The notes under the pieces are model-generated. The model was not told the DNA's origin and searched no databases. It was given only the letters and a program-made list of their open reading frames with translations. A stretch of DNA of 64,000 bases from assembly GCA_025667525.1 (NCBI GenBank), contig CM046874.1:665898963-665962962 (forward strand), in the 5' to 3' direction. The position numbers were made by a program, and so were the translations under genes. This stretch comes from Glebionis coronaria. Its lineage: Eukaryota; Streptophyta; Magnoliopsida; Asterales; Asteraceae. This document shows, piece after piece, positions 22,140-34,700 of the stretch (position 1 is its first letter; the number at the start of each line of letters is the position of its first letter).

Positions 22140-22640
22140 GCAACATGAGCAGATTTGATGAGCCTTTACCAAGTAGCTGCTCGCTCTTGGGCTAGCCAGT
22201 CTTTCTGGTGGAATAAGCATCACCCTGGGAGACTAGAACCCAGCCCAACTCTTAGAACGTGAATCAATGGTGAGTGGGAGTACCCTGATGATTTTAGGCA
22301 AACCATCACAGCCGTCAACGGATTTGATACGTCTTTACCAGAAGCCGTACCCCTCTGGACTCGCCAACTCTTAGCAATGAAGCATCGGTGAGTTGAACAC
22401 CCTATAGCTTTAAGCAAGCTATTACAACTATCAACGGATTTGACAAGATCTTTACCAAGAGCCGTACCCCCTTGGATTAGCCACTTTTCAGTCCAAGACT
22501 AAGTGAAAACCATCCAGTTTTGGGTAACCTGGCAACCATCAACGGATTTGAGTATCGCACCAGGAGCCGTACCCTCAAGGTGAATCAACTTTTTCTTGGC
22601 GATTAGACATGGTAAGTTGAGAACCATTTGTTGTGAGGAC
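22140..22640 (-). repeat. imperfect tandem repeat, period about 110-120 bp, in Copia-2
   Basis: At least three units contain CAACGGATTTGA...CTTTACCA...GCCGTACCC, starting near 22314, 22430 and 22539. A more diverged unit starts near 22145. The block lies between the extra ORF and the polypurine tract. No ORF with a domain spans it. Confidence 0.7.
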
Positions 22641-22910
22641 CAAATCCAACACCAAGTGAAACCAAGTACTAGTACAAGCACAAATCAGTAACAAGAACCC
22701 ACAATGTGAAGCAGCCAAGGGGTATCATATGCACAAGTATAAAATCCAATATGTGGTAAAAGTATAAGCAGATATTATATAAAAAGTATGTTTTTTTTAA
22801 CTATAAAGAATTAAATTCACCAATCACTTTACATATTGGTGAAAAGAATGATAATATGAACAAATGAACAAAAGAAAATACAAAATATAAACACTTACAA
22901 CCCAATCACA

Positions 22911-23348
22911 TCACAAACCAGAAGCAGCCTTCTTATCTGCTATCAAACGCGCCTGAATACCTTCCACCAATGCCGTGGCCATAGAGGACTCATTTCCTGA
23001 TGGAGCATTGGAAATTTGCAAATGAGTAGCCAACATCGCCTCCATCGAAGAAATTGTCAAAGGATAATCCACATCAGTCAGCATAAAAACCATATGGCCA
23101 GATTCTAATTCCAACATATGCACACCACATCCGGCATATAACTTCCAGCGCTGAATCACCCATTGCATCTGATCCTTCCATATGCCTGAAACAGGGGCAT
23201 TAGGAGGAGCATCCAACATCAGCTTAAGATCAGCCCAGATACGCAGACCAGGCCATGAAGACACAGCCATGGGGTCAAAAGGCATGCTAGAATCCACTGG
23301 AAGTGAGCAAAAACCTCCACCAGAAGTAACACACACCACCAGAACCAA
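22911..23348 (-). CDS. short extra ORF downstream of Copia-2 pol
   Basis: 145-codon open frame starting about 95 bp after the pol stop. A recognisable core reads WKLYAGCGVHMLELESG, then DVDYPLT and MEAMLATHLQ. Similar W-x-Y-CGVH...YPL...ML tails occur downstream of pol in Asteraceae copia elements, as far as I recall. It has no catalytic motif or membrane segment and its function is unknown. It could be a separate late protein or the relic of a longer third ORF. Confidence 0.5.
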   Translation of the reverse strand: MVLVVCVTSGGGFCSLPVDSSMPFDPMAVSSWPGLRIWADLKLMLDAPPNAPVSGIWKDQMQWVIQRWKLYAGCGVHMLELESGHMVFMLTDVDYPLTISSMEAMLATHLQISNAPSGNESSMATALVEGIQARLIADKKAASGL

Positions 23349-23442
23349 TAAAATAAGTTGTTAAAATCTATCAATACGTTAGTCTGTCCTACGAATATGT
23401 ACACAAAGCCTCCCCCGCTTAGCCTCCCCTCAATCCTAGACC

Positions 23443-26400
23443 TCAAGGATTGACCATCCCAATGTGAACCACCAAGTGGTTAAACCGAGGACCATCAAAC
23501 GCTTTAGTCAGCAAATCAGCAACATTATCATCCGTATGAACTTTAAGAACCTGAATCAGCTTCTTCTCATTGGCATCTCGTATAAAATGATGCCGAATTT
23601 CAATATGCTTCGTTCGCTGATGAAAAACAGGATTCTTCACAATGCAAATAGTGCTTTGATTGTCAATAAAAATTTTGGTGTTCATAAAATTGAAACCAGA
23701 ATCCAACATCTGATTTTGGATCCACAAAACTTGTCCACAACAACTAGCAGCAGCAACGTATTCAGCTTCTGTTGAAGAAGTAGCTACTATTGTCTGTTTC
23801 TTGCATTGCCATGAAATAAGTCGACGACCCAAAAATTGACAACCACCAGTAGTAGACTTCCTGTCATTATTAGCACCAGCATAGTCAATATCACTATATG
23901 CTTCTAGAACGAAAGGTGATTCTCTAGGATACCATAAGCCCAGTTTAGGTTGAGCCTTGATATACTTGAAAATCTTCTTCACTGCTTTTAAGTTCGAAAC
24001 CGTTGGAGTCACCTGGTGTCTAGAACACGCACTTACTGCAAACATGATATCCGGACGTGATGCAGTCAAATACATGAGGGAGCCAATCATAGACCTGTAC
24101 ATGTGAACATTGACCGGGGGGTCAGGCTCATTCTTAAGTTTGATTTTAGCAACTTCATAAGGAGTCGCTGCTGGTCGTAGAGGATCCATGTCAAACTTCT
24201 GAAGAATCTCATGAACATATTTATCTTGACTGATGAAAATCCCATCCGATTGTTGCTTGACCTGAAGACCAAGGAAGAAAGAAAGTTCTCCCATCGCACT
24301 CATCTGAAATTCGCCCTTCATCAAGTGTTCAAACTCATCACACCATTCCTTCCTAGTAGAACCAAAGATAATGTCGTCCACATAAACCTGAACAAGGATA
24401 TTCCTCCGAATAAATAGTGTTTTGTCAATAGTACCTCTTCTATAGCCATTCTGTAACAAGAAAGTTGAAAGACGCTCATACCAAGCTCTAGGAGCCTGAT
24501 GTAACCCATAAAGAGCCTTGACCACCTTGTAAACTTTCTTGGGATGAAGTGGATCTACAAAGCCCTTAGGTTGAGTAACATACACCTCCTCGTCAATTTT
24601 GCCATAGAGAAATGCACTCTTGACATCCATCTGAAACACCGTAAAGCCCACATAAGAAGCAAAGGCCAAAAACAGACGAATGGCCTCGATCCTTGCAACC
24701 GGAGCAAAAACTTCAGTGTAGTCAATACCCTCAATTTGAGTGTGGCCTTGTGCGACAAGTCTAGCTTTATTCCTTACGACAATTCCCCGTGCATCTTTCT
24801 TGTTCTTGAGAATCCATTTGGTATTGATAGCTGTCTTTCCATCTGGTAAGTCAACCAGAACCCAAACATTCTGAAACAAGAATTGCTGCATTTCCTCCTG
24901 CATAGCCTCCACCCAACTTTGATTCTCAAGAGCATGAGAAACAGACCTAGGTTCCACCTGTGAAAGAAAACAAGCAAACAAACAGTGTTGAAAGTCCGTA
25001 TGATTATTACGCTTTTGATCTTCAATATAGCTCACAAGAGCATGATGATCAGACGTGGCATTCTGCTGCATTCTGCGTGTCTTGACAGTAGAACCAGGAT
25101 CTCCAATTATTTGAGTGGTAGGATGATCTTTGTGTGATTGCAAGACTGGATTGGAAGAAACCTCCACTTCTGGTGCCAAGTTATTGAGGTCACCAACAAA
25201 GTCAGCATCATATGAAGCATTTTGGAAAATCCCATCTACTGGTTGTTTATGAATATCATCCAGCTTGGTAGAAGACTTCTTTTGATGGTTCCCCAAATCA
25301 GAAGGACTGGAGAAACGAGTATTGGAAGCAGACTCACTAGCCGGAGTACCAGTAGGTGATAAGCTAGCACTAGGAGCAGAAGCTGGAGTACCAGGAGCAG
25401 CTTTGTTAGTAGGCTCAACCAAGGGAAACTCAAAACCACCTTGAGCAGCTGCTTTAGTAGCTTCTTGTTGTTGTTTGAGAAGAGTGTCAAGAGCTACTTG
25501 GGAATCCTGTACATCCAATGGAGTCGCATCACTAGGAGGAGAAGGAGAAACTGTGGTGGAATAGGATGGAACCACAAAAATGTCATCCTCATCATCTGAA
25601 TCAGAAAGATTAGTAGGAACACCAGTACTAGAAGTTGCAAACACTTGTGAGCCTGCATCATGGTTAGTTTTGAAACGAAAATATCCTAACGAATCACTAA
25701 GATAATCAAGATCAAAATACCATTCTGGACCCTTGCCTTGAATGTTTGACTTCTCTTCAAAGTACCTGAGATTTATAGTTTCAATGATTCGCTTGGCTTG
25801 GAGATTGTAGACACGATAAGCCCGAGAGTGAGCTGAATATCCCACAATGTATCCTTCATCTGCCTTGCCATCAAACTTCCCCAAGTAGTCACTAGTATTC
25901 AGAATGGTGACTGGACACCCAAAAGGCTTCAAATGAGCAATATTTGGAACTTTGCCCATGAGCAGCTCATAAGGAGTCTTCTTGTGAGGATTGGTAATAG
26001 AAACCCTATTCAAAACATAACTTGCAGTATTAACAGCTTCTGTCCAGAACATGGTTGGAAGCTTGGAATCGGCAAGCATAGTTGTTGCTGCTTCTATTAA
26101 AGTCCTGTTCTTTCTTTCTGCCACACCATTCTGTTGAGGAGTCCTTGCTGCACTATAATCTCTTCTGATGCCCTTACCATTACAAAGTGCGATGAGGTCT
26201 TGATTTTTAAACTCGGTTCCATTGTCGCAACGAATACCTTTAACTTTCTTGGACAACTGGTTCTCTATCAGGGTAAGAAAATCTCTAAGAATTGAGTAGG
26301 TCTCACTCTTGGCAGCCATGAAGAACACCCACGTAAACCTGCTATATCCATCAGTTACCACCAGACAGAATTGCTTGTGGTCAATGCTTCTAATGGAAGT

Positions 26401-27057
26401 AGGACCAAATAAGTCCATGTGTAGTAGCTGTAATGGTTCAGTAATAAGACTAAGAGCAGTAATGGTTTTGAAGGATGCTTTGTGCTGTTTGCCTTTACTA
26501 CAGGCAATACAATTTATATCCTTTCTAAACGACTTGGGAGGTAAACCAGAGACCAGATTCAGATTTGCAAGTTTGTGAATGGTCTTGAAGTTCACATGCC
26601 CCATCCTTCGGTGCCATTGAGTGGCTTCATCTTCTGAGGCTTTAGCAACTAGACATGCTAGTTGACCAGTAGGGTTGACTTCATTCAACTTGATGCTATA
26701 GAGATTGTGTCTTCTAGGGATTCTGAGTAGAACTTGTGAGTCATCCGGAAGCTGAAAGTCTTTGGAAAGCACAAGTACATCAGTATCGGTGAAGAGAACA
26801 AACTGCTTCTTGTCACAAATCTGAGAGACCGATATCAAGTTGAAGTGCTGAAGTGCTTCCACATAGTAGACCTGCTCAAAATTTAGATTAGGAGTCTTTA
26901 TTGTTCCTTTGCCTGTGATCCTGCCTTCACCCCCACCAAAATAGACCTTGCCTCCATGAAATGGTACAAAGTTAGAGAGAAGACTTTTATTTCCTGTCAT
27001 GCTCCTGGAGCAACCACTATCAACAATGCCTAGACTAGGATCCTGGTATGGAGTAAC
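23443..27057 (-). CDS. Copia-2 Pol (protease, integrase, RT, RNase H)
   Basis: Open from 27057 to the stop at 23443, with the first ATG at 27000. The protease motif [10 protein letters not shown] spans that ATG, so translation must enter from gag. It continues with the GAG-pre-integrase motif ([10 protein letters not shown]), integrase ([21 protein letters not shown]), reverse transcriptase ([10 protein letters not shown], about residue 875 counted from 27000) and RNase H ([17 protein letters not shown]). No stop or frameshift is seen in about 1200 codons. Pol is in a different frame from gag; a candidate 55-nt intron separates them. Confidence 0.9.
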   Translation of the reverse strand, partial: VTPYQDPSLGIVDSGCSRSMTGNKSLLSNFVPFHGGKVYFGGGEGRITGKGTIKTPNLNFEQVYYVEALQHFNLISVSQICDKKQFVLFTDTDVLVLSKDFQLPDDSQVLLRIPRRHNLYSIKLNEVNPTGQLACLVAKASEDEATQWHRRMGHVNFKTIHKLANLNLVSGLPPKSFRKDINCIACSKGKQHKASFKTITALSLITEPLQLLHMDLFGPTSIRSIDHKQFCLVVTDGYSRFTWVFFMAAKSETYSILRDFLTLIENQLSKKVKGIRCDNGTEFKNQDLIALCNGKGIRRDYSAARTPQQNGVAERKNRTLIEAATTMLADSKLPTMFWTEAVNTASYVLNRVSITNPHKKTPYELLMGKVPNIAHLKPFGCPVTILNTSDYLGKFDGKADEGYIVGYSAHSRAYRVYNLQAKRIIETINLRYFEEKSNIQGKGPEWYFDLDYLSDSLGYFRFKTNHDAGSQVFATSSTGVPTNLSDSDDEDDIFVVPSYSTTVSPSPPSDATPLDVQDSQVALDTLLKQQQEATKAAAQGGFEFPLVEPTNKAAPGTPASAPSASLSPTGTPASESASNTRFSSPSDLGNHQKKSSTKLDDIHKQPVDGIFQNASYDADFVGDLNNLAPEVEVSSNPVLQSHKDHPTTQIIGDPGSTVKTRRMQQNATSDHHALVSYIEDQKRNNHTDFQHCLFACFLSQVEPRSVSHALENQSWVEAMQEEMQQFLFQNVWVLVDLPDGKTAINTKWILKNKKDARGIVVRNKARLVAQGHTQIEGIDYTEVFAPVARIEAIRLFLAFASYVGFTVFQMDVKSAFLYGKIDEEVYVTQPKGFVDPLHPKKVYKVVKALYGLHQAPRAWYERLSTFLLQNGYRRGTIDKTLFIRRNILVQVYVDDIIFGSTRKEWCDEFEHLMKGEFQMSAMGELSFFLGLQVKQQSDGIFISQDKYVHEILQKFDMDPLRPAATPYEVAKIKLKNEPDPPVNVHMYRSMIGSLMYLTASRPDIMFAVSACSRHQVTPTVSNLKAVKKIFKYIKAQPKLGLWYPRESPFVLEAYSDIDYAGANNDRKSTTGGCQFLGRRLISWQCKKQTIVATSSTEAEYVAAASCCGQVLWIQNQMLDSGFNFMNTKIFIDNQSTICIVKNPVFHQRTKHIEIRHHFIRDANEKKLIQVLKVHTDDNVADLLTKAFDGPRFNHLVVHIGMVNP

Positions 27058-27112
27058 CTACAACAACAAGTTAATAAAAATGCAAAAGTTAGTGTCTTAA
27101 GGGGACCTAAAC
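27058..27112 (-). other. candidate gag-pol intron in Copia-2
   Basis: On the minus strand GAAAAG|GTTTAG...CACTAAC...TTGTTGTAG|G separates gag from pol. The 55 nt contain a stop directly after the donor and are not a multiple of three. Removing them joins gag to pol in phase 0. The CTAAC branch-point-like motif and the T-rich stretch fit a plant intron, but the length is near or below the usual minimum. A frameshift signal is the alternative. Confidence 0.5.
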
Positions 27113-27862
27113 CTTTTCAGGTTTGAGCCTGCCTTGTGGATCTTTAGAACAATGCCAAGAAGATTGATGAGATCCACCGTTGTTCCTTGGTTGCCTATGC
27201 ATCATATGGGTATTATTATTGGACCAAGAACAACCTGCCGAGGGCTTAACAGCAGTTCCCAAACTTCCCAAACCAAAATACGTGTGGTCCATATTATGTG
27301 GATAAACTGGATTAAAATTTTGAAAATAATTACTAGAGGTTTGTAATCCAAAGTGTCTCCAATGATCAGAAACTAAAGGAGAGGACCTTCTAGAAGAAGT
27401 AAACGATTGAGCACTAGGATTAAGCCTTCTAGAAGCATATGGGGCAGCTCCTGGTGGACCAGGAGCAGGAAAAGCATGATTAACAGAAACATGTGTGTCA
27501 TAATAATCACAATCTTTAATTAAATGAAAGGCACTGCCACAAACAAAACATGTTTTGAAAGACCTTTTATTAGAATGAGATTGTTTCATACTGCCTACTT
27601 TATTACACATAATTCTAGGAGAAACATTCTTCCTAGGACTCAATAAACTAGGACCAGACACACTTGACACAACATCAACTCTTTCTTCACACTTCCTAGT
27701 ACCAGTAGCAGCATGTTCATTCAACTTGGAACTTGTAGGTATTGACTCTTCACTTGAACCACTAGATGCAGAGTCACTGGCTTTGTCACTGAAAGTACAT
27801 GAGACAAAGTCATTAGTATTAGTAAAACTTGTTGGGGACTCAAGCATCTGTGATCCATCCAA
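27113..27862 (-). CDS. Copia-2 gag, C-terminal part with second zinc knuckle
   Basis: Same frame as the upstream gag, following a TAG at 27872-27874. It contains CFVCGSAFHLIKDC, a CX2CX4HX4C knuckle, followed by Ser/Pro/Asn-rich sequence. It ends at the candidate intron donor. Two knuckles in one Gag are seen in long-gag copia elements. Confidence 0.7.
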
Positions 27863-27871
27863 GTCATTGTG

Positions 27872-28429
27872 CTATGAAGTGGGCATAAAAGTTCCAGTAA
27901 GAGGAGGAGGGACAACATGCATTTCTGCTGCTGGTTTAAACCTATTGTAACTAGGTTTTCCCTCATCTACTTTGTCGGCATCAAAGACACTTGAAAAAGA
28001 TAAATCAAAGACATCTTCTGAGTCAATATATTTTTCAAATCCTAAGCCTCTTTTAGTTCTACCAGACATGCTACTATCAATTAATTTTGAAAGATTTTTA
28101 GGTGCCTTTTGCCATTTTTCAAATCTTAGCATTGTAGCATCTAATTTTGCTTGCATCTCCTCTTTTTCTTTGATACTAGCATCTCTTACTGTTTCTATAT
28201 ATTTAAGCATATTTGTCGTGTTTTCTAAATCGATGCTTAGTATCCTGATTTTATCCTCATACGCACGTTGAGTATCTTGTAACCACCTTTTTTGTTGTTC
28301 CAATGTGTTTAATGAAGCCTTATAGGCTTGAACCTCTAAAAAATACTTATCATTTTGATCATTTACTTCATTAAATTGGGACAACAATTTTGAGTATTTA
28401 TCATGACAACCAAGAGGACAATGTTGTAC
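27872..28429 (-). pseudogene. Copia-2 gag, central coiled-coil part
   Basis: Open segment between TAG stops at 28430-28432 and 27872-27874, in the same frame as its neighbours. It is rich in Glu, Lys, Leu and Gln, with heptad-like spacing (residues around LEQQKRWLQDTQRAYEDKIR), so it is probably an extended coiled coil. The two stops separate it from the rest of gag. Confidence 0.7.
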
Positions 28430-29003
28430 CTAAGGTGAGATGCCCATAAGAGCACACTCGTCTGCTTCTTCTGCATCAGAGAGATTCCCAGCAATCATTG
28501 CAAACACGTCAGTCGAGGACTCAGCTGATTCCAGAGTAGAAGCCTGATGATCATTCCAGTTGACCATAGAGTCAACAGATACCAATGCCTTCTTGTCATC
28601 TTTTATCTCCTGAACCTTGAAAGCGGAGTACCTGCTCTTCTCCTGATCATTCTTGCTAGGGCACTCCCTTGCAAAGTGACCTTGTTGCTGGCAGTTATAG
28701 CATCGAACCTTTCTTCTGTCGAATCTTGCTGGCTCTCGAGGGTTGTAATTAAATTTCCTTCCTGCTTTCTTCTCAAACTTGTGAACCCTAAGAGTAAGCA
28801 TGGCCATCTGCCATTTAAGATCCATCTCATCCAGGTCAAGTTTATCAACCTGTTTGAAGTCATCAAAAGCAAGTTGTTGTTCAACATTAACATCAGCCAC
28901 AAAAGAATGAAGAACGGCTTCTACCATACTACCAGACTTGGCAGTAGGATCAGGAGCAGAAGTATGCTGAACAGTATGCTGAGAGGAGACAGTATTGCTT
29001 GGG
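28430..29003 (-). pseudogene. Copia-2 gag, segment with first zinc knuckle
   Basis: Contains CYNCQQQGHFAREC (CX2CX4HX4C) near 28660-28702, preceded by basic residues (KAGRKFNYNPREPARFDRR) suited to RNA binding. It ends at a TAG at 28430. Its upstream half lies 11 kb away at 39919-40701 because the inner Athila-like element interrupts the gene. With the insert and one TSD copy left out, the frame is continuous. Confidence 0.8.
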
Positions 29004-29453
29004 CTACTTGATAGGTGTGTAAACACCCATCCTTTTTCCACTTAATTCTGGCTAAAACGAGACCAAAACGCGTATTTAATATCATTTGTTTGGAATTATG
29101 CGTGGTTTTTGTGTTTATTGTGTTTTCAGAGCCAACCGGATGAATATTGGAGAAAACATGGGATTGCACGGGATTTATCGAAGAAAAAGACTCAAGATGA
29201 AGTCTATTGTCCAAGAAATGTAAAAGATTTGAAGTCACTGGGCCTATTCGAAGATTTATTGAAGAAAAGGACCAAAGATGGAAGATTTACATAAGTCGAA
29301 GAAACTCAAGTCTATTAGACGAAGAAATTAAAAGACGAGTTGAATTTAATCGACGACATATCCCGAATCAGAATCGAAAACGTCAACTTTTCTGAAAAGA
29401 CCAGAAGACAAGAAGAACGGGAGAAAGCCCACTCACCAACCAAAAGGAACACC

Positions 29454-29461
29454 TATATAAA
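29454..29461 (+). promoter_or_regulatory. LTR TATA box
   Basis: TATATAAA within CCTATATAAAGGG, 445 bp into the LTR. The 3' LTR has the same site at 38827-38834. Confidence 0.75.
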
Positions 29462-29887
29462 GGGTTCCCCTCACACTTTTCATCCAGTTTTTATTTTTCC
29501 CTTCTTTTTCTCTTTTCTTGTTCGTAGTCATCACCAACACCACTAGGGTGTTTGGTGATTTTGATTATTGTTCTTCCAAATCTTGTAGTTTAATCTTGTC
29601 TTTTATTTTGTTCAACATTAATCATCAATACAAGTTCTTGTTTAATCTTTCCATTTCATCTTGTTCATCATCATCTTTTATTTCAAGTTCTTAAGTTCTT
29701 ATTTGGTTGATTTGATCTTCAAAAGTTGTTGGGATTTATGTTTTTATTGATGGGATTTGTAGTTTATGGTTAGTAGATGCTTAGTGATTAGTTTATTTAA
29801 GTTTTTGGTTAAAAACTTGGTGATTTTTGGCTTAAAACGTATTTCCCCTGTTTTTCGGTTAAAGTTACTGTTCTTGAGTTTCCCAGG

Positions 29888-30278
29888 TTCCGGATGAACC
29901 AAATGTTCCGGATGAACCAAATGTTCCGGATGAACTAAAACTTCCGAATGAACATAAAAAGTTCCGAATGAGTTTTCTTTTCAAAAGTTCCGAGTCAGTC
30001 TAAAAGTTCCGGATGAACGTTCTTTTCAAATCTTCCGAATAAACTTCCGAGCCAAAAGTTCCGAACCAACTTCCGGATCAAAAGTTCCGAGTGAACTTCC
30101 GGATCAACAACTTCCGAATCAATTTCCGAAGAAAGTTCCGGATCAACTTCCGAGTGAAGGTTCCGAGTAAAGTTCCGAGTGAAGGTTCCGAGTAAACTTC
30201 TGAACGAAGTTCCGGATCAAGGGTTCCGAACCAAGTTCCGAGTGAAAAGTTCCGAATCAAGGTCAAACTTCCGAATCA
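29888..30278 (+). repeat. TTCCG-core minisatellite in the 5' LTR
   Basis: More than 25 irregular units of 10-20 bp, each built on TTCCGGAT(C/G)AA, TTCCGAGTGAA or TTCCGAATCAA. The array lies downstream of the TATA box, in the expected R-U5 region. Confidence 0.9.
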
Positions 30279-30542
30279 TTTTCTTTTTGAGCATTTTTTT
30301 AGTTATACTTACTGTTTCTTCATTTTTATTTCATATTTTAATTCTAGTTTTTATTAACTGTTATTAATATAATTGCCTTTAGATTTAAGTTTACATTTTC
30401 GTGCATTTAAATCTTTTAGTAGATTAGAAAACCAAACCCCCTTTTTTAGTAACCAAGAACAATCATTCCACTTAGAACCAAGATCAATTCGAGAGGATAT
30501 CGAGAGAATTTAGAGAACCCCATACAAAAACCGAATATCAAA

Positions 30543-30557
30543 TGGCACCGCTGCCGG
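30543..30557 (+). promoter_or_regulatory. primer-binding site (tRNA-Asp type)
   Basis: TGGCACCGCTGCCGG starts two bases after the LTR. The Athila clade typically uses tRNA-Asp (TGGCGCCGTTGCCGG); this site has two mismatches. Confidence 0.75.
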
Positions 30558-30585
30558 CTCTTCTCGTTAAGATCAAAAGTTTTTT

Positions 30586-30750
30586 GTAAGAACTTGGATT
30601 TTGGGATCCGTTCCCCGTGAACGTTACTTTTTCATAAAAAAATTTAAAAACACTAAAAAATATAAAATTTTCAAAAATCCTAAAAAAGAAAAAAACATAA
30701 AAAAACCAAAAATATTTTGCTTTGTTTTTCTCTTGTTAGTTCTTTTGCAG
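30586..30750 (+). other. candidate leader intron before gag
   Basis: A donor-like GTAAGA at 30586 and a strong acceptor TTCTTTTGCAG ending at 30750, four bases before the gag ATG, enclose 165 bp of very A/T-rich sequence. Splicing is inferred only. Confidence 0.4.
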
Positions 30751-30754
30751 GTGT

Positions 30755-31723
30755 ATGCGCACTCGATCCATGTCTTATCAAGAGCCCGAGCCTCTCGATC
30801 ACTTAGACATGGCCGGTGTACAAAACAACAACAACATACCACCTCCAAACAACAATAATAACAACAACAACCCACCTTTCAACAACATGAATAATAACAA
30901 CAACAATGAGCCTCTACCGGATAATCGCCCGATGATTGAACTGCTGCAAGCTCATGTAGATGGAAACACTGATCCAATTGTTATACCAGCGATTGCAGCC
31001 AACAATTTTGAGCTCAAATCCGGCTTTATCCAGACGGTCTCTGCTCAACCATTCTTGGGGCGTACCATTGATGATCCACATGACCATATCAAGAGATTCT
31101 TGCAACTCACCAACACGGTCAAATTCAATGGTGTTCCACAAGAGGTTATCCGGTTACAACTTTTTCCCTTTTCTTTAGAGGGACAAGCCCGACATTGGCT
31201 TGCTAAGGAACCGCCACAGAGTATTCTCTCGTGGACGGATTTGGAGACCAAGTTTATCAATTACTTTTTCCCACCCTCTCGTACTACCGCTTTGCGGAAT
31301 GAAATCATAAATTTTGAACAAAAGTACGATGAGTCGTTCAGTGAATCTTGGGATCGATTTAAAGATCTTTTAAGAAAATGCCCACAACATGGTTTTACCA
31401 AAGTACATCAAATTAATACTTTTTACAATGGTTTAAGCATGAGTGACCAAGATTCACTAAACAGTGCCTCGGGGGGTAATCTTTTGGCTAAGACTTCCAA
31501 TGCTGCTTGGGATATCATTGAGAATAAGTCTCGTGTGCAAACCAAGATTGTTCGGACCAATGTCGCTAGTGCTAGCACTAGTGACAGCGACAAGCGACTG
31601 GACAAAATTACTGTGCTTCTTGAATCGCTTGCTACCCAAACCGCCAGCAACACTAACAGCATCAACGCTAGAAACGCTAAAGACGCTCAAGTCAATGCTG
31701 TTAGCCAACCATGTGAGATATGA
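30755..31723 (+). pseudogene. Athila-like gag, truncated by a stop in the zinc knuckle
   Basis: 322 codons from the ATG, with an Asn-rich N-terminus and a Retrotrans_gag domain (RHWLAKEPPQSILSWTDLE, FPPSRTTALRNEI, LRKCPQHG). The TGA at 31721-31723 falls exactly where the second cysteine of a CX2CX3HX4C knuckle (31712-31750) is expected. The same frame continues into the next ORF. Gag forms the particle and binds genomic RNA; the stop should leave capsid without nucleocapsid or Pol. Confidence 0.88.
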
Positions 31724-34700
31724 GGGGGTCCTCACTCTTACACCACTTGTACCGCCACCCAAGACTACGCTTCTGAAAATGTGAATGCAGCATATGGCAC
31801 CTATCCTCAACCTGCTTATCAAGCTAGACCTCAAGGTGACCGTAATTTGCTTAGCTACCGCTCTAACAACTACCTCTCACCACCCGGTTTTCCTCCAAAC
31901 AACACAAACCAACAACAAACCCTCAATCGCCCTCCTCAACAACAACAACAACCACGTACACCATACATCCCACCTCACAAACAACCACCTCCACCTCAAC
32001 GAAATAACCAAGTTTACCAGCAACCTGCTTATCAACCACCCGCATACAATGCTCCTCCCAACCAACCCACCGCTTTACACCAAGAAGTGCAGACCTACAT
32101 GAGAACTAACGATGTGATCGTGGAAAATCTTCAGCGGGAAGTGCTCAACTTGAAAGCAGACCTGGTCAAACAAGGGAACGATCTGAGAGCCGACATGAGA
32201 AACACGTTGGATAGCCAAACAAATGACTTGAAGAACATGATGGCTAGTTTCTTCCAAGGTAATCAACCCTCTTCTTCGGGTACTCTTCCGAGTAACACCG
32301 TTGCGAATCCAAGAGGGGAGATGAAAGCAATCACCACTCGCAGTGGCAAAGGTACCAAGGAACCCGAGCTTCCTATACATCCACCGGTGGTTGTGACTAA
32401 GGAGAACGAGTCACCTGCTCCTACTCCTCATCCTTCTCCTTCCCCAATTTCTCCACCTCTTCCTTCTACCCCTCCTCCACCCATGGATGTGAGTGATCCT
32501 ATTCTCCCAAAGCCTTCCTCTTCTTCCAATATACCTTATCCATCTAGGTTGCGGAAAGAGAAGCTCAAAAGCAAGGACGATATTCAGGTTTCGAACTTTC
32601 TTAAGATGTTCAAACAATTGAATTTCAACATCTCCTTCGCTGAGGCTCTCGCTCACATGCCTAAGTACGCGAAAATGTTTAAAGATCTTCTGAGTGACAA
32701 GGAAAAGCTTCTTGATATTGCCAACACCCAACTTAATGAGAATTGCTCTGCAGTGCTCTTAAGGAAATTGCCAACCAAGCTTGGTGATCCGGGTCGTTTC
32801 TTAATCCCTTGCAATTTCCCGGGAGTAGAGAATTTCATGGCCCTAGCCGATCTAGGTGCCAGTATTAATCTAATGCCTCTAAGCGTTTGGAAGCAATTAT
32901 CTCTCCCTGAGCTAGTCCCCACCAAAATGACTTTGGAATTAGCTAACCGTACGGTTGCTTATCCAGTGGGGATAGCCGAAGACGTCTTTGTAGGAGTCGA
33001 CAAATTCACTTTTCCTGCCGATTTTGTCGTCGTCGACTACGAGATGGACCCTCGTGTTCCGTTGATCGTGGGTCGTCAATTCCTGAAGACCGGTCACACT
33101 CTTATCGATGTTGAAGCCGGTGAGCTTATCATGAGAGTGGGTGACGATAAAATCGTCTTCAACATGGGAAAGTTGTCTAAACAACCTTATTCATACGAGA
33201 GTGTTAATTGTATTGACGTTCTGGACGAGGCTTGTGAAGAACACTTCAAAGATGCTTGTAAGAGTATTCCTACCTCTCTTCCCAATGTTGCAACCGTTTC
33301 CTCTATTGATTCATCACTGTCTCTATTTGGAGATAGTGATTTGTTTTGGAACAATCTTGAAACCACCATGGGAGATGTGAACTTAGCTAATGATGATTCT
33401 CCCACCGATGGGGATGAAGACATGCATTTCTTTGATAACCTTCTCAACGAAAACAACCTTTCTCCACCATCTCCCACGGTTATTGCTATCGATACTCCGA
33501 CTTTGAATACGCCTCCCGTCGAAAATCCTCCGGATTTAGAACTTAAGGAGTTGCCGCCCCATCTCGAGTATGTGTTCCTTGAAGAAGAGAAGAAGTCGCC
33601 AGTCATCATTGCTAAGGATTTGAAGGAAGAAGAAAAAACTCGCCTCATCGCTGTGCTTAAAGATCACAAGAAGGCTATTGCTTGGAAAATCTCTGATATT
33701 CGTGGAATTGATCCTCACTTCTGCACACACAAAATTCTCATGGAGGACGACTTTAAGCCCACAATTCAAAGCCAACGAAGGGTGAATCCAAAAATACATG
33801 AAGTCATCAAAACAGAGGTTATCAAACTTCTTGATGCGGGTATGATTTACCCTATTTCGGATTCACCATGGGTTAGTCCAATCCATTGTGTGCCCAAGAA
33901 GGGCGGAATAACCGTTGTTCCCAATGAACACAACGAATTGATTTCCACTCACCTCGTTACTGGGTGGAGAGTTTGTATAGACTACCGCAAACTCAATGAT
34001 GCCACGAGAAAGGATCATTTCCCTCTACCTTTTATGGACCAAATGCTTGAACATTTAGCGGGTAATGAATATTACTGCTTTCTTGATGGTTTCTCGGGTT
34101 ATTTCCAAATACCCATCGATCCCCAAGATCAAGAGAAGACAACATTCACTTGTCCCTATGGCACATTTGCGTACAAAAGGATACCTTTTGGCTTATGTAA
34201 TGCCCCCGGGACTTTCCAAAGGTGCATGTTAGCTATCTTCCATGACATGGTTGAACAAACCATGGAAGTCTTCATGGATGATTTCTCGGTCTTCGGGGAT
34301 TCCTTCTCTTCTTGCCTTGCCAATTTGGAACGTATGCTTAAGCGGTGCGAAGACACTCGCCTTGTTCTGAATTGGGAAAAATGCCATTTTATGGTAAAAG
34401 AAGGCATCGTGCTAGGACACAAGATTTCAAAAGCCGGTCTTGAAGTAGACCGTGCTAAAGTCGATGTTATCGCTAAGTTGCCTCCACCTTCAACCGTGAA
34501 GGGTGTGAGAAGTTTCCTGGGTCATGCGGGCTTCTACCGTCGATTCATCAAAGATTTTTCTCAAATCGCTCGCCCGATGACTCACCTCTTGGAGAAAGAT
34601 ACTCCTTTTATCTTTTCCAAAGAGTGCCTTGAAGCCTTCAACTTGCTTAAGGATAAGCTTACTAAGGCACCTGTCTTGGTTACCCCTAATTGGGAGCTGC

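Larger units (their letters stand above)
29009..30540 (+). repeat. inner Athila-like 5' LTR
   Basis: TG...CA repeat of 1532 bp. It starts TGATAGGTGTGTAAACACCC with a small hairpin (GGTGT GTAA ACACC). A TATA box (TATATAAA) lies at 29454-29461. A TTCCG-core array fills 29888-30278. Confidence 0.96.

Noticed and set aside
29109..29546. Small ORFs in the inner LTR, repeated at 38482-38919
   Set aside because: They sit in LTR U3 around the TATA box and have no domain.
30078..30266. Minus-strand Arg/Leu-rich ORF, repeated at 39451-39639
   Set aside because: Lies in the TTCCG array of the Athila-like LTRs; low-complexity translation.
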